From: Marasmius tenuissimus
Taxonomy: Eukaryota > Basidiomycota > Agaricomycetes > Agaricales > Marasmiaceae
DNA length: 64,000 nt
NCBI GenBank assembly: GCA_029532415.1
Contig: JAQOTA010000047.1
Location: 3,534,001-3,598,000 of the forward strand
Reading direction: 5' to 3'
Part shown: in pieces, positions 10,519 through 22,438 of the stretch
How positions within the stretch are numbered: the stretch's first letter is position 1
How the letters are laid out: each line of letters begins with the position of its first letter
Notes under the pieces: model-generated
What the model was told of the DNA's origin: nothing
Database searches by the model: none
What the model saw: the letters and a program-made list of their open reading frames with translations, nothing else
Position numbers and translations under genes: made by a program

Positions 10519-11408
10519 ATGGCTCCGTACTTTGAAACTGTGAAGGTTAGTACGCTCAATTGTTTCTTTGATACCAACGAATGACCAGAATTCTTTTGGT
10601 TTGGTAGTCTTTCGTCGATGTACCCATTACGGATGCCGGAGTCGAGACAGTATCATTTTTAGAGGCTTCAGATGGACTGCTAAAGATGTTTGGTGAGTTT
10701 TAACGGTTAAAATACGCCTCACTGAAGAACTGATACGATACCCGCTCCGGTAGACCTATTCGGATCTGGAGTATTTGGTTTCGTGCAGGCTGATATTCGA
10801 GGGAACATTCAGGCAAGCTACAGTATTCCTTCAGGAATTTGGTCTGTTGATGGGTGTATAGGGCGTTCGAAGTCGATTCGAGTCGTCGAAGGAGCACTCG
10901 GATACGTTGGAACACCTGGTAGAACAAGAGGCGAAAGAGAACCAAAGGAACGCGATAGGTTGTTTGATTAGACTTGTGCGGTAAGAAACGCATCATTCTC
11001 AAATCAGCTATCCAGTATGACCGATGTACGTTGCCCCAGAGGACATGCCTTCATCTGCAAAGCGTTACAGAACGCTCAATCAAGTACCACATCGGAGCTT
11101 CACATATGCTTCAAACAAGCGTATGATGTCGTATTGAGGCATCATCATGGATTCGTTGTCAGAAATGTCGTCTCGGTACGTTACCCATGCCTTCACCCTC
11201 TAGCTCGGTCCCCTGGTATTGATATCATTCCATGATTCAGGTGGCAATACGCGCTGTGCCGCGTCGCACGGACTTTTACAATCGGATTGCGCAAGGTGGA
11301 TCGAAAGAGAAGCTAGATGTAGAGATGAACAAGTGGTTGGAGGCATTGGAGGTCATCGTGAAGAGAATGAGCTCTTTCCTAGAGGGGGGAGGATACGGCA
11401 AAGTGTGA
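10519..11408 (+). CDS. GLTP: Glycolipid transfer protein (GLTP/HET-C2 type)
   Basis: Six exons: 10519-10545, 10608-10692, 10754-10812, 10862-10980, 11040-11175 and 11241-11408, giving 197 residues. Protein hallmarks are SFVDVPITDAG, ETVSFLEASDGLLKMFDLFGSGVFGFVQADIRGNI (the conserved GLTP helix 1-2 region with the Asp and Asn used for sugar binding), LEHLVEQE, GHAFICKALQNAQ and FKQAYDVVLRHHHGFVVRN (the conserved His). These proteins move glycosphingolipids between membranes through the cytosol and have no signal peptide. Length and motifs fit a complete family member, about 200 residues. Intron 3 (10813-10861) begins GC rather than GT, and frame and homology require this splice. It is the only clear housekeeping-type protein gene in the window. 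Confidence 0.92.
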
Positions 11409-12882
11409 ACCGTTTGAAGATACACTTGTGAGTGACTTGAACACTTTATCCTAGGGTTATGTCTAATCTTGATCATAACAGGTCTTTTTTGGATGTCTTT
11501 AAGCATACTGTACTTTTGATAGGACTTACCGAACAATAATCATACACGCTCGACACGCTCGACCTGTTGGGGTTGAATCAAGTCCGTCCCTCATCCTAAC
11601 GCGATAACGGGTTTCCACTTGCCTGAGCGCTAAAAGACTTGACCCGCATTCACTTGTCGTCTTTATCCCCGGGAGTTCCCCCACGTTCAATTCTCCTCTG
11701 TCATGATACCCTTCCCGATATGTCTTTGTTCATTACGCCGCCGCAGATGTCTTCGTCTCGAAGGGTCCCTCGGATCCCGTGCATTCTCCGCACAAGATGC
11801 CTTTAACGGAATCGTTCAGGGTGAGTATCGCACTTGAGCTACCCTCAAGAGATCCTCTATCTTTTGTTGCTCATGAACATCGCCTGTTTCCATGGTGCAC
11901 GCTCGTCGAGACCCTACAGCCATGCTACTTTCTCAATCTGGCTTCGGTATCGATACCGATGGCCATCATTAAAGATTTGCTCACCTCCATCCGTGACCGG
12001 CAGTGCGGACTGGTGCGAAAAAGCTGGATGGGCGCTGACAGCTTTCAGTCAGTGGTAACACAGCCGGCTTTCGTGTGATTCTCCCGAATTCAACCTCGGT
12101 TTCTCGACACGACTGTCAATCTCACTTGAATTTCACCCTTCAACGGCTCGCTTGGGCTCAGGTACTGACCGCTTTGCAGTGCAATTGAGGGACAAATGGA
12201 TCTTCTCGTTCTATTTACTCTACTCTGTCTTCTGACTTCTTCACGCGCTCTCCAGCGACTTACCTGGCGCTAGCTTACTTGAACCTCGTGTCCATGACAT
12301 TGCCATTTGTCGCTCCACTTCAGCAGTTGATACTGATGGACAGAAAACCAAGCTCAAGTCTGATGTCGTGATATGAAATACCGCCGCCCAGCGCTTATTC
12401 ACTTTCAGGCACCGTTCGGCTTTTGGCAACTCGGTTTCAATTCGGCAACCTCACTGGCCTCTCCTGATCGAGGGACTGAGCCACGGTGCTTGTCGATCAC
12501 TTTCAAGGTTCGCAACAAATACCGTTCCCTTTCGACGAGGAGATCTAATTCCCCCTTTTTCGTCCTTAGAACAAGGTTTTTGTTACCTAGGCGGCCAGAC
12601 AGGGTTGCCCGAGCGCCTGACCGTAATGCCGTTCATGATTTATGAAGGGTCATCCTTTTGACAAGGAGGTATTGATGTTATTTCTGACAGCCCGACGTTT
12701 GACAGCTCCTTTGTCGCGAGCCGGACCCAGGCAGTGCTGGAGTCACTGTGAAAGCCTTATAAGCTTATCCGCCAGTTTGAACCTCACCTCCTCCCCTTGT
12801 CCTCCGGTCAAATCAGCTCGGGTTTCGAACTCTCGACCGTTTGCATCCTTGTTTCCGTCAACTACTTGCGTTTTGTTTCACG
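11409..12882. other. Intergenic, no supported gene
   Basis: About 1.5 kb. A frame at 11779-12078 (plus) and a possible exon before a GTGAGT at about 11820 were considered, but no chain of exons with recognisable content could be built. The 3' end should hold the promoter of the four-helix protein at 12883. Confidence 0.4.
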
Positions 12883-13955
12883 ATGGCTTGGGCTCTGATG
12901 AACTTTGGTCGTATGGGGGTGATGGGTATGTCTTCGACGCGTTCAGTTTCGTTGGATGGATGCTCAAATCTCGTTTCTGCAGGCGCTGTCACTTTGTTCA
13001 GCTTCATCTGTCTGGCGCTTTCTGCCCACATAACCTATATTACCACGAGTGAGCGTGCCCGCCTGGCGGACTTCCAAGGTCTTTCTATTGCGGCCTCGGT
13101 CCTTACTCTCGTCTCGGTCCCTGTATTGTGGGTTCTACCTCTCTTGTTTCCGTGTGAAGTCTTGCTCACACTCCTGGCACGCTGTAGCCTCGTGGTGGGT
13201 TTCCTCAGGAAAGGATCCTTCATGACCATGAATGTCGTCGAGGTCCCAGTCTGTGGTACGTTTGTCCTGATGTTCTGACTGTCGTCGCGACTCTGAGTAC
13301 AAGTTCTTGTCCTTAGCTTTCCTCGCCGTTCTCTGGATGGCCAACGGAATCTTGATGAGCCAATGGGCTTCCCTTATTGGCTATGCTGAAGTTGGATGCG
13401 GTTGGGCAGGCTGGACCCGTATGTCTTTCTCTTTCCGAGTATTCTCGTCCCAAGCTGATGTCTGGCTTCCTAGGTGGCCAATCTGGCTTCTGCAGCGAGT
13501 TCACCGCCGTCGAGGCGTTCTCGTTCCTGAACTGGATCCTCCGTGAGTTAATTCCTTCCCTCCGTACTCGCTAAAACTTCGTGGCTGACCCTCTACTCCT
13601 AGTCTTCGCCTACATCGCATTCGTCATCGTCGTTTGCCTCATTGGCAAATCCCGAGGCAACAACGTGTGGCTCGTTGGTGCCAATGATGCCGAATACTTC
13701 GCCCACAACAAGCAAAATAACAACCATATGATGACCCCGCCTCAGCAGATGCACCAGCCTCAGTATACTGGTCAGATGCAACAACAACCCCAATTCACCG
13801 GTCAACCTCAGCAGCAGCAGCAGCAGCAGCAGATGATGCAGCAACCTCAGTACCAGCCCCAGCAGATTCAGCAGCAGGGACAGATGATGTATAACTCTGC
13901 CGGTACCCCTCCAGTTCAAGGGTATTCGCCGGCTCCCGTTCATGCCCAGGTCTAG
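12883..13955 (+). CDS. Four-helix MARVEL-like membrane protein 1, Gln-rich tail
   Basis: Six exons, first 12883-12925, with canonical donors (GTATGT, GTGGGT, GTACGT, GTATGT, GTGAGT) that keep frame throughout. The order is a short N-terminus (MAWALMNFGRMGVMG), helix 1 (AVTLFSFICLALSAHITYI), helix 2 (AASVLTLVSVPVLF), helix 3 (AFLAVLWMANGILM), a loop with two cysteines (GWAGWTRGGQSGFC), helix 4 (LFAYIAFVIVVCLI), then GNNVWLVGANDAEYF and a cytosolic tail rich in Gln, Met and Pro with a run of about eight Gln. The exon and helix plan matches four other genes here (31.4, 36.4, 37.7 and 51.5 kb). The topology resembles MARVEL-domain proteins, which sit in curved or raft-like membranes; family assignment is by topology only. 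Confidence 0.78.
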
Positions 13956-14384
13956 AGTCGTTCGTTCTGTGTATGGTAGGTAGAAAATGCGCGTAGTCGT
14001 GGAAATGCGAGTTTTGTTATCATTGATGTTGGGATTCTGGGTGACTGCACGTTCATCCTGTCGTTAGTTTTACTGTATACCTATCACTTTCACTCCTTTT
14101 TGTGTTCGTTTCGTGCCTGTTGCTGTCGTATTTATCCAATACTAATGTACCATAATTGGTCAAAGCCGTTCATCATTCGACATGCTCTCTGTCGAAGGAG
14201 AGATTAATGACTGGAAGTGTGCAGCGGACGCGGAGAGGTCACGTCGTGAGCCAGGAACATGGACCGTAAAATTCCCTGCCCTATGACCTTCTACCGTCGC
14301 GATTGACGCATGAGAAACGAGTTCCAGACCTCCCTCAAATTCTAGTTCCCACTCTGATACACAATGCTGTGAGCCTTAATATCT
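13956..14384. other. 3' flank of four-helix protein 1
   Basis: T-rich 3' flank followed by ordinary sequence. Nothing else is seen. Confidence 0.45.
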
Positions 14385-14476
14385 GCCCGCCTAGCTCAAT
14401 CGGATAGAGCGTCAGACTCTTAAAAGAGCCGGCAACGGGCATCTGAAGGCTGCGAGTTCGACCCTCGCGGTGGGCT
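14385..14476 (+). tRNA. tRNA-Lys (CTT) with an intron
   Basis: The cloverleaf can be drawn by hand: acceptor GCCCGCC pairs with GGTGGGC (one G-T pair), D stem GCTC/GAGC, anticodon stem TCAGA/TCTGA, loop C-T-CTT-A.., and T stem GCGAG/CTCGC around TTCGACC. An intron of about 18 bases (AAAGAGCCGGCAACGGGC) sits one base 3' of the anticodon, the usual eukaryotic position. The base after the acceptor is T, unusual for a discriminator. A/B-box-like sequences (TAGCTCAATCGG and GAGTTCGACC) are present as internal promoter. Confidence 0.9.
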
Positions 14477-15858
14477 AAAGACCTTTTTGCAATTCTCGGC
14501 CGACAACATAACACGACACCAGTTCGTTTCGCATATGTACGTACCACGCTCATGGTGATTCCAAATTTCTCTTCTGAGTAGCAAATCAATGTACGAGTTT
14601 TGCCAACTCGAAGGGAAACCGATATTCCCGGAGCTTGTCAATTTGACTGGCCCTGAAGCTGAAGCCCCGTGATTTTGCGTGCCGTATTTCAACTTGTGAT
14701 TCATTGGTCTTCCCAAGGTCTTCCTCCAAGAGCAACGTTCAACTTTCAAGTGGGGCGATCAGTTCATCCTCAACTTGTAATCTCGCTACAGCCTGGAAGA
14801 CCACCCCTAACTTCATCCTCGAGCCTTAGCGAAACTACGATATAACGAAGTAACTGTGTAGCACCACGAGAAGATTCGAGCGCTATGGACTCCGCCTCTG
14901 TCACAGCTTGCTCCACTGACAGCGTCCGCCGCGTCGTTATGGGCTCCTGAGAGAAAATCAATTGGGGTACTTACTTAGGCCAATTGAACTGGTAATGCCG
15001 CCATCACTGTCAGATCCGCTCACCTGTCGTATTATGATTGTGATATGCTGACGGTGGGGATGCTTCGATGTCTTGGGTATCGGATCAAGATTCTCGATTT
15101 CCCAGTGTCGAATGACCGAGTCATCAAAAGCTCGAGCATATGTCAACCCACAAAAGTCGGGAAATTATCGCTGTTCTACTAACATGGGCTTCAACTCTAG
15201 GCTTACTTCCAGATGACACTGGGATTCACGCTGGTGGTCTCTTACTGGCCCCACTCCGTCGCACAGCAATCATCAAAAATGCACTCATAGTGGCGGGTGG
15301 GCACCGGCTTTGCATCAGGTCGCGATGGTAAGTATGATCCCAATTTTTCCAACCATTCCTCATGATCCTGCCTGGCGCTATGTCTTTGTTACCACCTGCA
15401 ATTAAGCTTGTGGCAAACTTGTGGACAGACCTACTACAATTCAGTCGGGCACCTGTCCCAAAAAAGATTGAATACTTCCCCTTGGAAGGTTTTGTGGCAC
15501 GCAATTCCGTCCCTCGCAACGCCCCAAACTGATGTCAATCACAAGCCGACGCTGTTGATTGCGGCATTGAGTTTTCGAGTTCGAAGGCAACCTGTCATCC
15601 GGGTACTAAGCTGATAGCCAGACAAGCGCCCCAATATATAGACCCCAGACACACCGCGTTGGTCTTTTCGTTTCCGCTCGTTGGAGCGAGACGCTGCTAG
15701 GCCTTACTTCTATTTTCTTCTTTTCTCCAAGGCCTGTTCCACCGGTTGGATCATAGACCGTATTATACTCCGTTCAAACCGCTTCTCTCCCGTTCTTGTA
15801 TCCCATCCCGAAATACGGGATAGATTCTCCACACCCCCATTGTTTTTTTTTACCCGGT
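14477..15858. other. Intergenic, possible decayed exons
   Basis: Minus-strand frames at 14770-14961 (ALESSRGATQLLRYIVVSLRLEDEVRGG), 14958-15146 and 15226-15519 look mildly protein-like, but I could not join them by splice sites without stops. They may be a gene relic. No family was recognised. A CT-rich stretch at 15690-15850 precedes the next gene. Confidence 0.3.
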
Positions 15859-17438
15859 ATGGTCGTCCTACAAGACCCTTCCCTGATCCTTTCGACGGGC
15901 AACATCATCACAAATCCATTCATTACAGTCACGGTGCGTAAATTGGCTGCAAGGCAGATGGTCAACCTAACCTTGTTCTGGATGTGGTAGTTCGAAGGAT
16001 TCGCCTACGGTACGTTGCACAATGATTCTCGGACAAAACACCAAAACCCTTTCTAGGTCTCTACACCTTGCTCTTTTCAATCTGCATATACATCCTCCGA
16101 CACCCCAATCGGCCTCTACATCACCTAAAACCCTACATTCCAGCATTGATACCTCTTTACCTACTGGCAACAGTCAGTTTCGTCCTGAGTGTAGCAAATG
16201 CCGTGCTGTCATCCGAGATATACCTCGACTTGGCGAAAATGTTTGGGGGTTCGAATTCTATGAATTCTATGAAGACTGCTATGGCTTCGATCACGAGGCG
16301 CTCGGATTCCGCAATGATCAATATGGGTTCTGTGATAGAAAGAGGAAGGGCAATGATGATTTTAAGGTGCGTGCATGTTTTGTCGTGACTCGTTCTGGAG
16401 AGTCCAAACACATTCGTCCATTATCAGCGGAGCTACGCATATCACCTTTCTCCTGGCAAAGTACGCTCTCCATCTCTCTTTCATAATCCACTCGCACTCA
16501 ATGCAGTACCCCAGTATTGTGACCGATGGAGTCCTTGTTAGTGATGGTTCACAGCCATTGCGTTTCAATCGCTGATCAACACCTGGTGGTACAGATATAC
16601 CGGACATATGTCATATGGGGCTCTCGAAAGCGATTTATAATTGTTCCCATCATTATTTCTTTGGCCAGCAATAGTAGGTAGCGCCTGCGTCTCTTTCACG
16701 GTCCTTAGCTCATATAAAGGTCAATAGCCGTTGGAATCGTTGCAGTTTCCGTGCAACTAAGCGCCAACCTCACCTCCTTCGTTGACGGCAACTACATATT
16801 TATGTGGTTCACGGGAGCAGTTGCGTTTACCCAATTGGTATTAACTTTCATGACCGGTGAGTACGAGTGATGGTGATTGATACATGTGTTCTGACCATGG
16901 TTCTCATTAGCCGGCAGGATATGGTGGATATCCCGCTCCATAGCACAAGGCTCTTCAATGCGAAAGAGTGTTCGAACTATCATCGCCATTACGTGGGTAG
17001 GCCTTTATGTTTTCCTCATCTGTTATGCTAAGGCACTTCGTTTCACAGATTGGAGTCTGGCGTGATTTACGCTACATTGCTGGTGATATATCAGATCCAG
17101 AACTCGATTCTTCCTATCAGCATTGATCTCGGACTATATCCGATTCTCATTCAGGTTGCGGTGAGTAACATCCGATATGTCAATGGTTTTATCGTGATTC
17201 TCAGCATGACGGTGATTGCCAGGGAATGTCACCGACAGTGATAATAATACGCGCCGGACTCGGAGTAAGTATCGAGAACAATCCGAACGGCACAACGAAC
17301 ACCTCCCCGTTGTCGCCTCTGGCGTTCGCTCAGCGTACCACAGAGACCCCTGTTACGGTTCAGTTGTCATCTCACCTGGCGTTGGATGGGAGGGAGCATG
17401 AGACTGATGAGAAAACTTCTAGGCCCGGGGAAGTATAG
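15859..17438 (+). CDS. Seven-helix membrane protein, Agaricomycete family
   Basis: Ten exons, all with good splice signals and preserved frame: 15859-15933, 15991-16009 (19 nt), 16057-16366, 16428-16460, 16515-16536 (22 nt), 16595-16673, 16728-16856, 16911-16992, 17049-17160 and 17223-17438. Features in order are an extracellular N-terminus, FEGFAYGLYTLLFSICIYILR (helix 1), LIPLYLLATVSFVLSVANAV (helix 2), ITFLLANIVTDGVLIYRTYVIWGSRKR (helix 3 with the family signature), FIIVPIIISLAS (4), FMWFTGAVAFTQLVLTFM (5), ESGVIYATLLVIYQI (6), PILIQVAGMSPTVIIIRAGLG (7) and a Ser/Thr-rich cytosolic tail. This large, uncharacterised family is common in mushroom-forming fungi; a receptor-like role is only suspected. 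A second member is at 62353-63801. Confidence 0.85.
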
Positions 17439-19625
17439 GCGTCGGTGATGTATCATTATGTCTATGTATTAGTAGCAAATCTGCATTTCTTCGACCACCA
17501 CAGAAGTAAAACGCAGAACTGCATTCGTCCACTCGGCAGTACTCTATGCCACCATTCAACGCGTTGAAGAGGCAAACGGATCCTGAGATCACTACGGGGT
17601 CCCGTCCGATTGCGTCTTTCGGTGGGAGTAACCAAGGGGGGGGCGGGCCGTGGATCCCGGACACCCGGGTGGGTAGTTAGTCCCCCCTCGGGGGTCCTTA
17701 AAAAAATTTTAGGCCAATTTTTTTTTCGACGTATGAGGCCATTTGAAGGCATTGGAAGGAGCTAGAACAGACTGTGTCCTTGAAAATCGCTTGTTCTCGC
17801 TGAAAATCAACCTAAATCTTACCTTTTAGCACCATCTTCACCACCTGTAGCCCTTGTAGTGGTGCTTAAGTGGGTATGGGGCATACCCCACCCCAGGCGC
17901 GACTTCAGTTGAGGTCAGGCTCAGGTGGAGGTCCACAGGATGATAAGCACCCTCCAAACTCATGGCCGCCACTTCCAGAGATGCCAGCGTAGGTTGGTCA
18001 GTGAAAAACCTCGGAGATTGCCGGACGGGCAGCCAAAAAAGGTAAGTCTTACCATATATGGAAATTACGTAGCTAGTTAGTCCCCCCTCAACCTGCCTCA
18101 AAAAAAAATTCGAGTGTGGGTCATAAATTTTATTTCCCCCCCCCCCCCTTGGGAGTAACCTTGAACACTCCGATGCCTGGAAACAGGGAGTCAATGTTTT
18201 CGAGGTAACCTCAGACGCTGATAGTCCAAATCCCGTGGTTATGAATTAAATAGCATGTGCCAGTATCTCTTATCGTTGGATTCATGAATTGCCGTCCTGC
18301 GTGCAGCGCCGAGCTTTGATCACTGCCTACTGCATCATTGCATGTGTGGCTACATATGAGTGTCGAAAGCACGGGCAAAACACGAACCCGAATGGAATAC
18401 AGGAACGTGAAATGGGATAGTGTAACCTGTAATTGACGTTCTATCTCAGCCACTGAGACTCGGAACGCCCATCGAGTCACTGTCCAATAACAATTTATCA
18501 GGTGAAAGCCGAACTGTGGTACTTATCTTGGCGAGTTCTGCTGGGGGCCCCGAGAAGGCCAGGATCTCCAGTACGCCACCCGCCGCGCTGGAGACTATTG
18601 GTCGCTCTCCTGTTAGTCGAAAAAAAGTGGGACAGCCTGAATGGTGGAGAAAGTCCTTACTTATACTTCTGCGAACCACGCACTCATTTTACTACCAAGA
18701 GGGTATTTCTCTTTCTCAACATCCTTACCAATGTCTTTCGAAGCGCCAGCGCGCTCATCTCTCATGCTCTTCTCGGCCTTCGGCCTTAACCTTTCGGACC
18801 GCCTTCAAGCCACCTATACCCCCACAACTCTCACTAAAAGAAGGGCTATCAAAGGCTCGACCTGATGGTAATGCGCCGATGAGGAAGCAGTGTTCGGAGG
18901 ATTGGGCGAGGTGGAGCGAACGCGTGAAGTATGGGCTCGTACCGGGGGGTATACTGGGCTACTAAGCTCGTTTTATGAACGAAACTAAATTCTTGCTTCG
19001 TGGACTTGCTTCGAAATAAAGCCCTGGATGAAATTCTAGAGTCATGAACTGGTCGCGACCTTAAAAGCCGCTTTCCAGGGACGGCTTACTCTCAGTATAT
19101 TCAAACCTACCTGGGAACTATCCGTGCCATTAACACATTCTTCCAGCTCGGGGGGTCTCACACTCCTGCATTTTGAATATGAAATACTTCCTGCTAAAGA
19201 CCCTTCATCAGGTGCTGCATCCTCTAAGCCTTTCCTTCTATTTACGTCAATGTTGTATCGATACTAAGAATTCCTGCCTTCAGCTTCACGGCACGGCAAA
19301 TACACGACATCCCGCCAGGGACGGATATGGCAACATTGTCAGTTTCACCATCAATAACATTACGAACCGGACAATTGATTCGACTCACATGGTTACAGGC
19401 CTCGCCGGCGAGGTTTACACTCCGCTCAACGAGCCCTACCTTTCTCCCTCCCCCAACATCCTTCTTTTTGTCTCCCTCTCTTTGCTTCCGCCCCCTCTTT
19501 TTATTTATTTCCAGCGGGGCTGGGATGCAGTCATCGATGTAAGTTCTGTCTGCTATGTCCGGATCGCTATTGTGAACTGATCTCATCGTTTTGGCTGTGT
19601 CGTTGACACCAGGAATGCTCAATCA
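17439..19625. other. 2.2-kb intergenic region with a repeated motif and homopolymers
   Basis: No supported gene. It holds two copies of TAGTTAGTCCCCCCTC, each followed by an A-rich run, and long C and G runs (17634-17645, 18136-18149). Overlapping frames at 18446-18965 on both strands have no conserved feature. CT-rich DNA at 19430-19510 precedes gene F. Confidence 0.4.
17674..18089. repeat. Direct repeat TAGTTAGTCCCCCCTC, two copies
   Basis: Identical 16-mers at 17674-17689 and 18074-18089, both followed within 30 bases by an A run and then by T-rich sequence. GGGAGTAACC also occurs at about 17626 and 18152. This could be the remains of a small transposed element. No terminal duplication was found. 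Confidence 0.4.
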
Positions 19626-20613
19626 ATGTTCAGTTCGACAATTCTTAGATTGACCATCGTGATTCTGATTCACATTCTCCCTGTGGTCCATGCTTTCTCA
19701 ATCGAGGTTCCACCGTACGTGACCGTTGCGGAGACGACAAAGTTTAAATATACGTGGACCGCGAGCGATACTCAGAACAGGGACAACAATACGGGCGTAG
19801 GAATAGCTTTGTTTGACGCTAGGAATTCTGGAATTCAGTCTGGGAGGTTCAGCAATGTTGAAGCTGTCGAAAACCTCAGGCTTGACGGAAATGAGGGAAA
19901 TGCCAGTATCGAGTTGGCTGTAAAAAGAACAGGGTGCGTTTAAACCCATATATGATCTCAGATACTGAGCGTTGATGGGTTGTTTCATGCACAGAACCTT
20001 TTACCTACAAGCTTATACGTTCGATAATGTACGCGGAAGAGCGAGAAACATCCAGGCTATCGTAAATTCGAGCACGTTTGATGCGCTACTCCAGAGTCCT
20101 ACCACTGTCAGCGTAACAGTCTCCATAACGTCCCCAACTCCCACTGCCTCCACCACGCAGAACGCTGAAGGGGAAAACGCGCAAGGGTGCGTCGTAGTCG
20201 TTAACATCAAGCGCCGCGTACTGATTGTGGACTTCGTTTCCAACAGCGGTCATCACAGACGATCCTTATCCCCAGGCGCTACGGCTGGGATTGTGATTGG
20301 CATCTTAGCGTTCCTTCTGATGTTAGCTGCAGCCTTCGTACTCTACCGTCGGCGAAGGTACAGGAAACGGGTGCAACAATTTCACCAGGAGAGAATGGTT
20401 GCCCGAAGTATTCCGCCTTCCCAGGTCAGCTTCTGGGCCGGCGACTCGAAAAGCTTTGGTGGAACATCGATTGGATCACCGAGAAGTTTCGGACCGGGAA
20501 TAGGAACTGGTTCCCCTCCCCCTGCACCTTTCTTTGAACGAGATAACTTTCAATTTCCAACGCGAGACAGTCGACTTACACCTCTGAGGGGTGCTGGCTA
20601 TTCATCTTCATGA
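19626..20613 (+). CDS. Single-pass membrane protein F, ectodomain family
   Basis: Exon 1 is 19626-19933; exon 2 starts at 19995. The signal peptide is MFSSTILRLTIVILIHILPVVHA. The ectodomain starts FSIEVPPYVTVAETTKFKYTW, the same pattern as D (FSISVPDQVTVSQSTTFQW). The family GTGCGT donor follows the residues RTG, and the next exon has TFYLQAYTF then NIQAIVNSSTFDALLQS, the counterpart of NESSTFDVLS. A third intron, 20188-20247 (GTGCGT..AACAG), is exactly 60 bases and has no stop, so splicing or retention both keep frame; the paralogues argue for splicing. The helix is AGIVIGILAFLLMLAAAFVLYRRRRYRK, followed by a Gly/Ser/Pro-rich tail without PPxY. The gene lies apart from the A-D array but clearly belongs to the same family. 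Confidence 0.8.
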
Positions 20614-21011
20614 CATTTGGTAGTACATACTTCACCCTTATTCTTTAGTATACTCTTCGTGATTGTATTTGTACTTTTCTGGCCGAACTAACCCGAAACA
20701 AACCCCAATTACGCCTGAGTTCCTGAACCCACAGCCTCACTTGCCGAGTCAGGGTCTGCCGTAACGCCTTCTCAATTTAGCATCGCCTTCGACACTTGAC
20801 TGATTCATCTTGCACCTTACCAACACCTTGATGCAAGCCTGCGGCATCATTTCCGAAGCCCTTTTCTTATCAGGATGCACTGCACTTTCGCCATTTCTCT
20901 TCCTAATCTCCAGGCTGGTCCTTTTCGCTCGTCACGCAGGCTTGACAGCCTGCAGTCTTTTGCTCCCTTGCCTTCGTTCTTCGTCCGGCGACAAACCAGC
21001 GCAGGCTGCTG
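20614..21011. other. Intergenic, F to G
   Basis: About 400 bases, nothing recognised beyond a presumed promoter of G. Confidence 0.4.
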
Positions 21012-22438
21012 ATGATGTACTTTTCGGCATGGATTATTCCCTTTGCTATGTGAGTCGCGAATTTGGCTTGCTGCACCTCTCTTGCTGATGTTTCAGGGTG
21101 AATTTCAGAATAATACATGAAGTACTCGCGTTACAAATATCTTTTCCGGCCCCACCAACAGCCGCAACCATAGTATCCTTCCAATGGACAAAAGAAGCAG
21201 GGGACCACGATACTTTGTGGCTCAGAAAGCAGAAGTTAGATGACGATCCTGGCATAACAGGTCTCTCAAGCCCATATCCGGTAAGCCTGAACAGCCAGGA
21301 AACTGGTAAATCCAATATTTCCTTCAACAGAGCTGGGTAAGCGACGAGCATCACTACCTCAAACCGTCATTGAAAAATATACACAAGGTCATTTGTTATC
21401 TATATCTACGACAAACAAGGGCCGAATGGCGTTATCACGAAGCCAGAGTACCTTGGGAAGTGGACGGCATACGCGAGGAAGGCGTTTCCTATCACAGTAT
21501 TTACAAACCCGACTTCAGTCGGGGCCATCGCACCGTGAGTAGCCAGGCAAAATTGCTCCTCCAACTAACACCACGCTATTCACCTACAGGCCTAGCCAGT
21601 CCCCATCGGGCCCTTTGCCCTCCAATACTTCAAATACCTCGTGTGTCCTTACCATGGTCGAGAATGAATAACGCTAACAACAGCGGCTTTTCCTTGTTTA
21701 CACAGACGCAACCCGGGTCCCGACGTTGGGCTCGTCGTCGGCTTGATTCTCGGGATCACCGTCATCGTCTTTACGATCGTGACCGCTTTCCTCTGTATAC
21801 GTTACAGGAGAAGACACGCTACCATGGCTTTTCAGAGGAGCAAGATGATGGGTGTTGGCACAAGGAGTATGACAGAAACCCGGGTGGGCTGGGATGAGGA
21901 AAGGAAATCAGGCTTCAAGGATAGAATGTCCACCCACTCGCTCGATTACAACCCACCAGCTCCTAGTGAGTACAGTAGTGGATCCTTCTCGGCAACTAGT
22001 CCTATTGCCAGAGCAATGCGGGAACGTGAACGAAGGAACAATAAGCTTCTACGACTCTCATCATCCACCATCACGTCGGGCACTCATTCGACCACCACTT
22101 CCACTCCTTCGTATATCTCTCCACTTCCGCGAACGAGGACAGATCGTCAAATGTTGATCGAGGAGAAGATACAGCTACTACAATCCAAAATGATCTTGTT
22201 ACAAAGTCAGCGCCATACTTCCATACAATCTGCTGGAAACACCCCCCGGATTCGACCTCTCCCTCTCCCTCCCGGCTCGGTATCAGCTTCGTCGCCTCCT
22301 CTACCCATTGCTGTATCAGGCATAGAAACCGAGGAGTTGGAACGTCTAGAAAGGACGGTAGAACGACTGAAGCAGCTCCATGAGTCAAATTGGGCGCTCA
22401 TGTTGACGGACATAGCACCAGAGGGCCTACACGATTGA
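21012..22438 (+). CDS. Single-pass membrane protein G with coiled-coil tail
   Basis: Five exons: 21012-21049, 21097-21336, 21388-21534, 21590-21640 and 21706-22438. The signal region is MMYFSAWIIPFAM. The ectodomain opens LQISFPAPPTAATIVSFQWTKE and contains FVIYIYDKQGPNG and FPITVFTNPTS. The helix is VGLVVGLILGITVIVFTIVTAFLCIRYRRR. The long cytosolic part (about 220 residues) has a Ser/Thr-rich stretch, a helical segment (RQMLIEEKIQLLQSKMILLQSQ), a Pro-rich spacer, and a second predicted coiled coil ending ERLKQLHESNWALMLTDIAPEGL. I recall a similar SDWAL.LTD ending from other mushroom membrane proteins, but no function is known. The first ATG of two in tandem was taken as start; the second (21015) is equally possible. 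Confidence 0.8.

Noticed and set aside
10295..10584. Plus-strand frame beginning MRSDSRARP as the GLTP N-terminus
   Set aside because: GLTP proteins start with a short MAPYFETVK-type leader, which is present at 10519 before the first intron.
13599..13943. Minus-strand frame rich in Leu and His
   Set aside because: Antisense shadow of the Gln/Met-rich tail of the four-helix protein.
17630..18150. CRISPR or rRNA fragment
   Set aside because: Eukaryotic context, only two copies of the motif, and no rRNA-like sequence.
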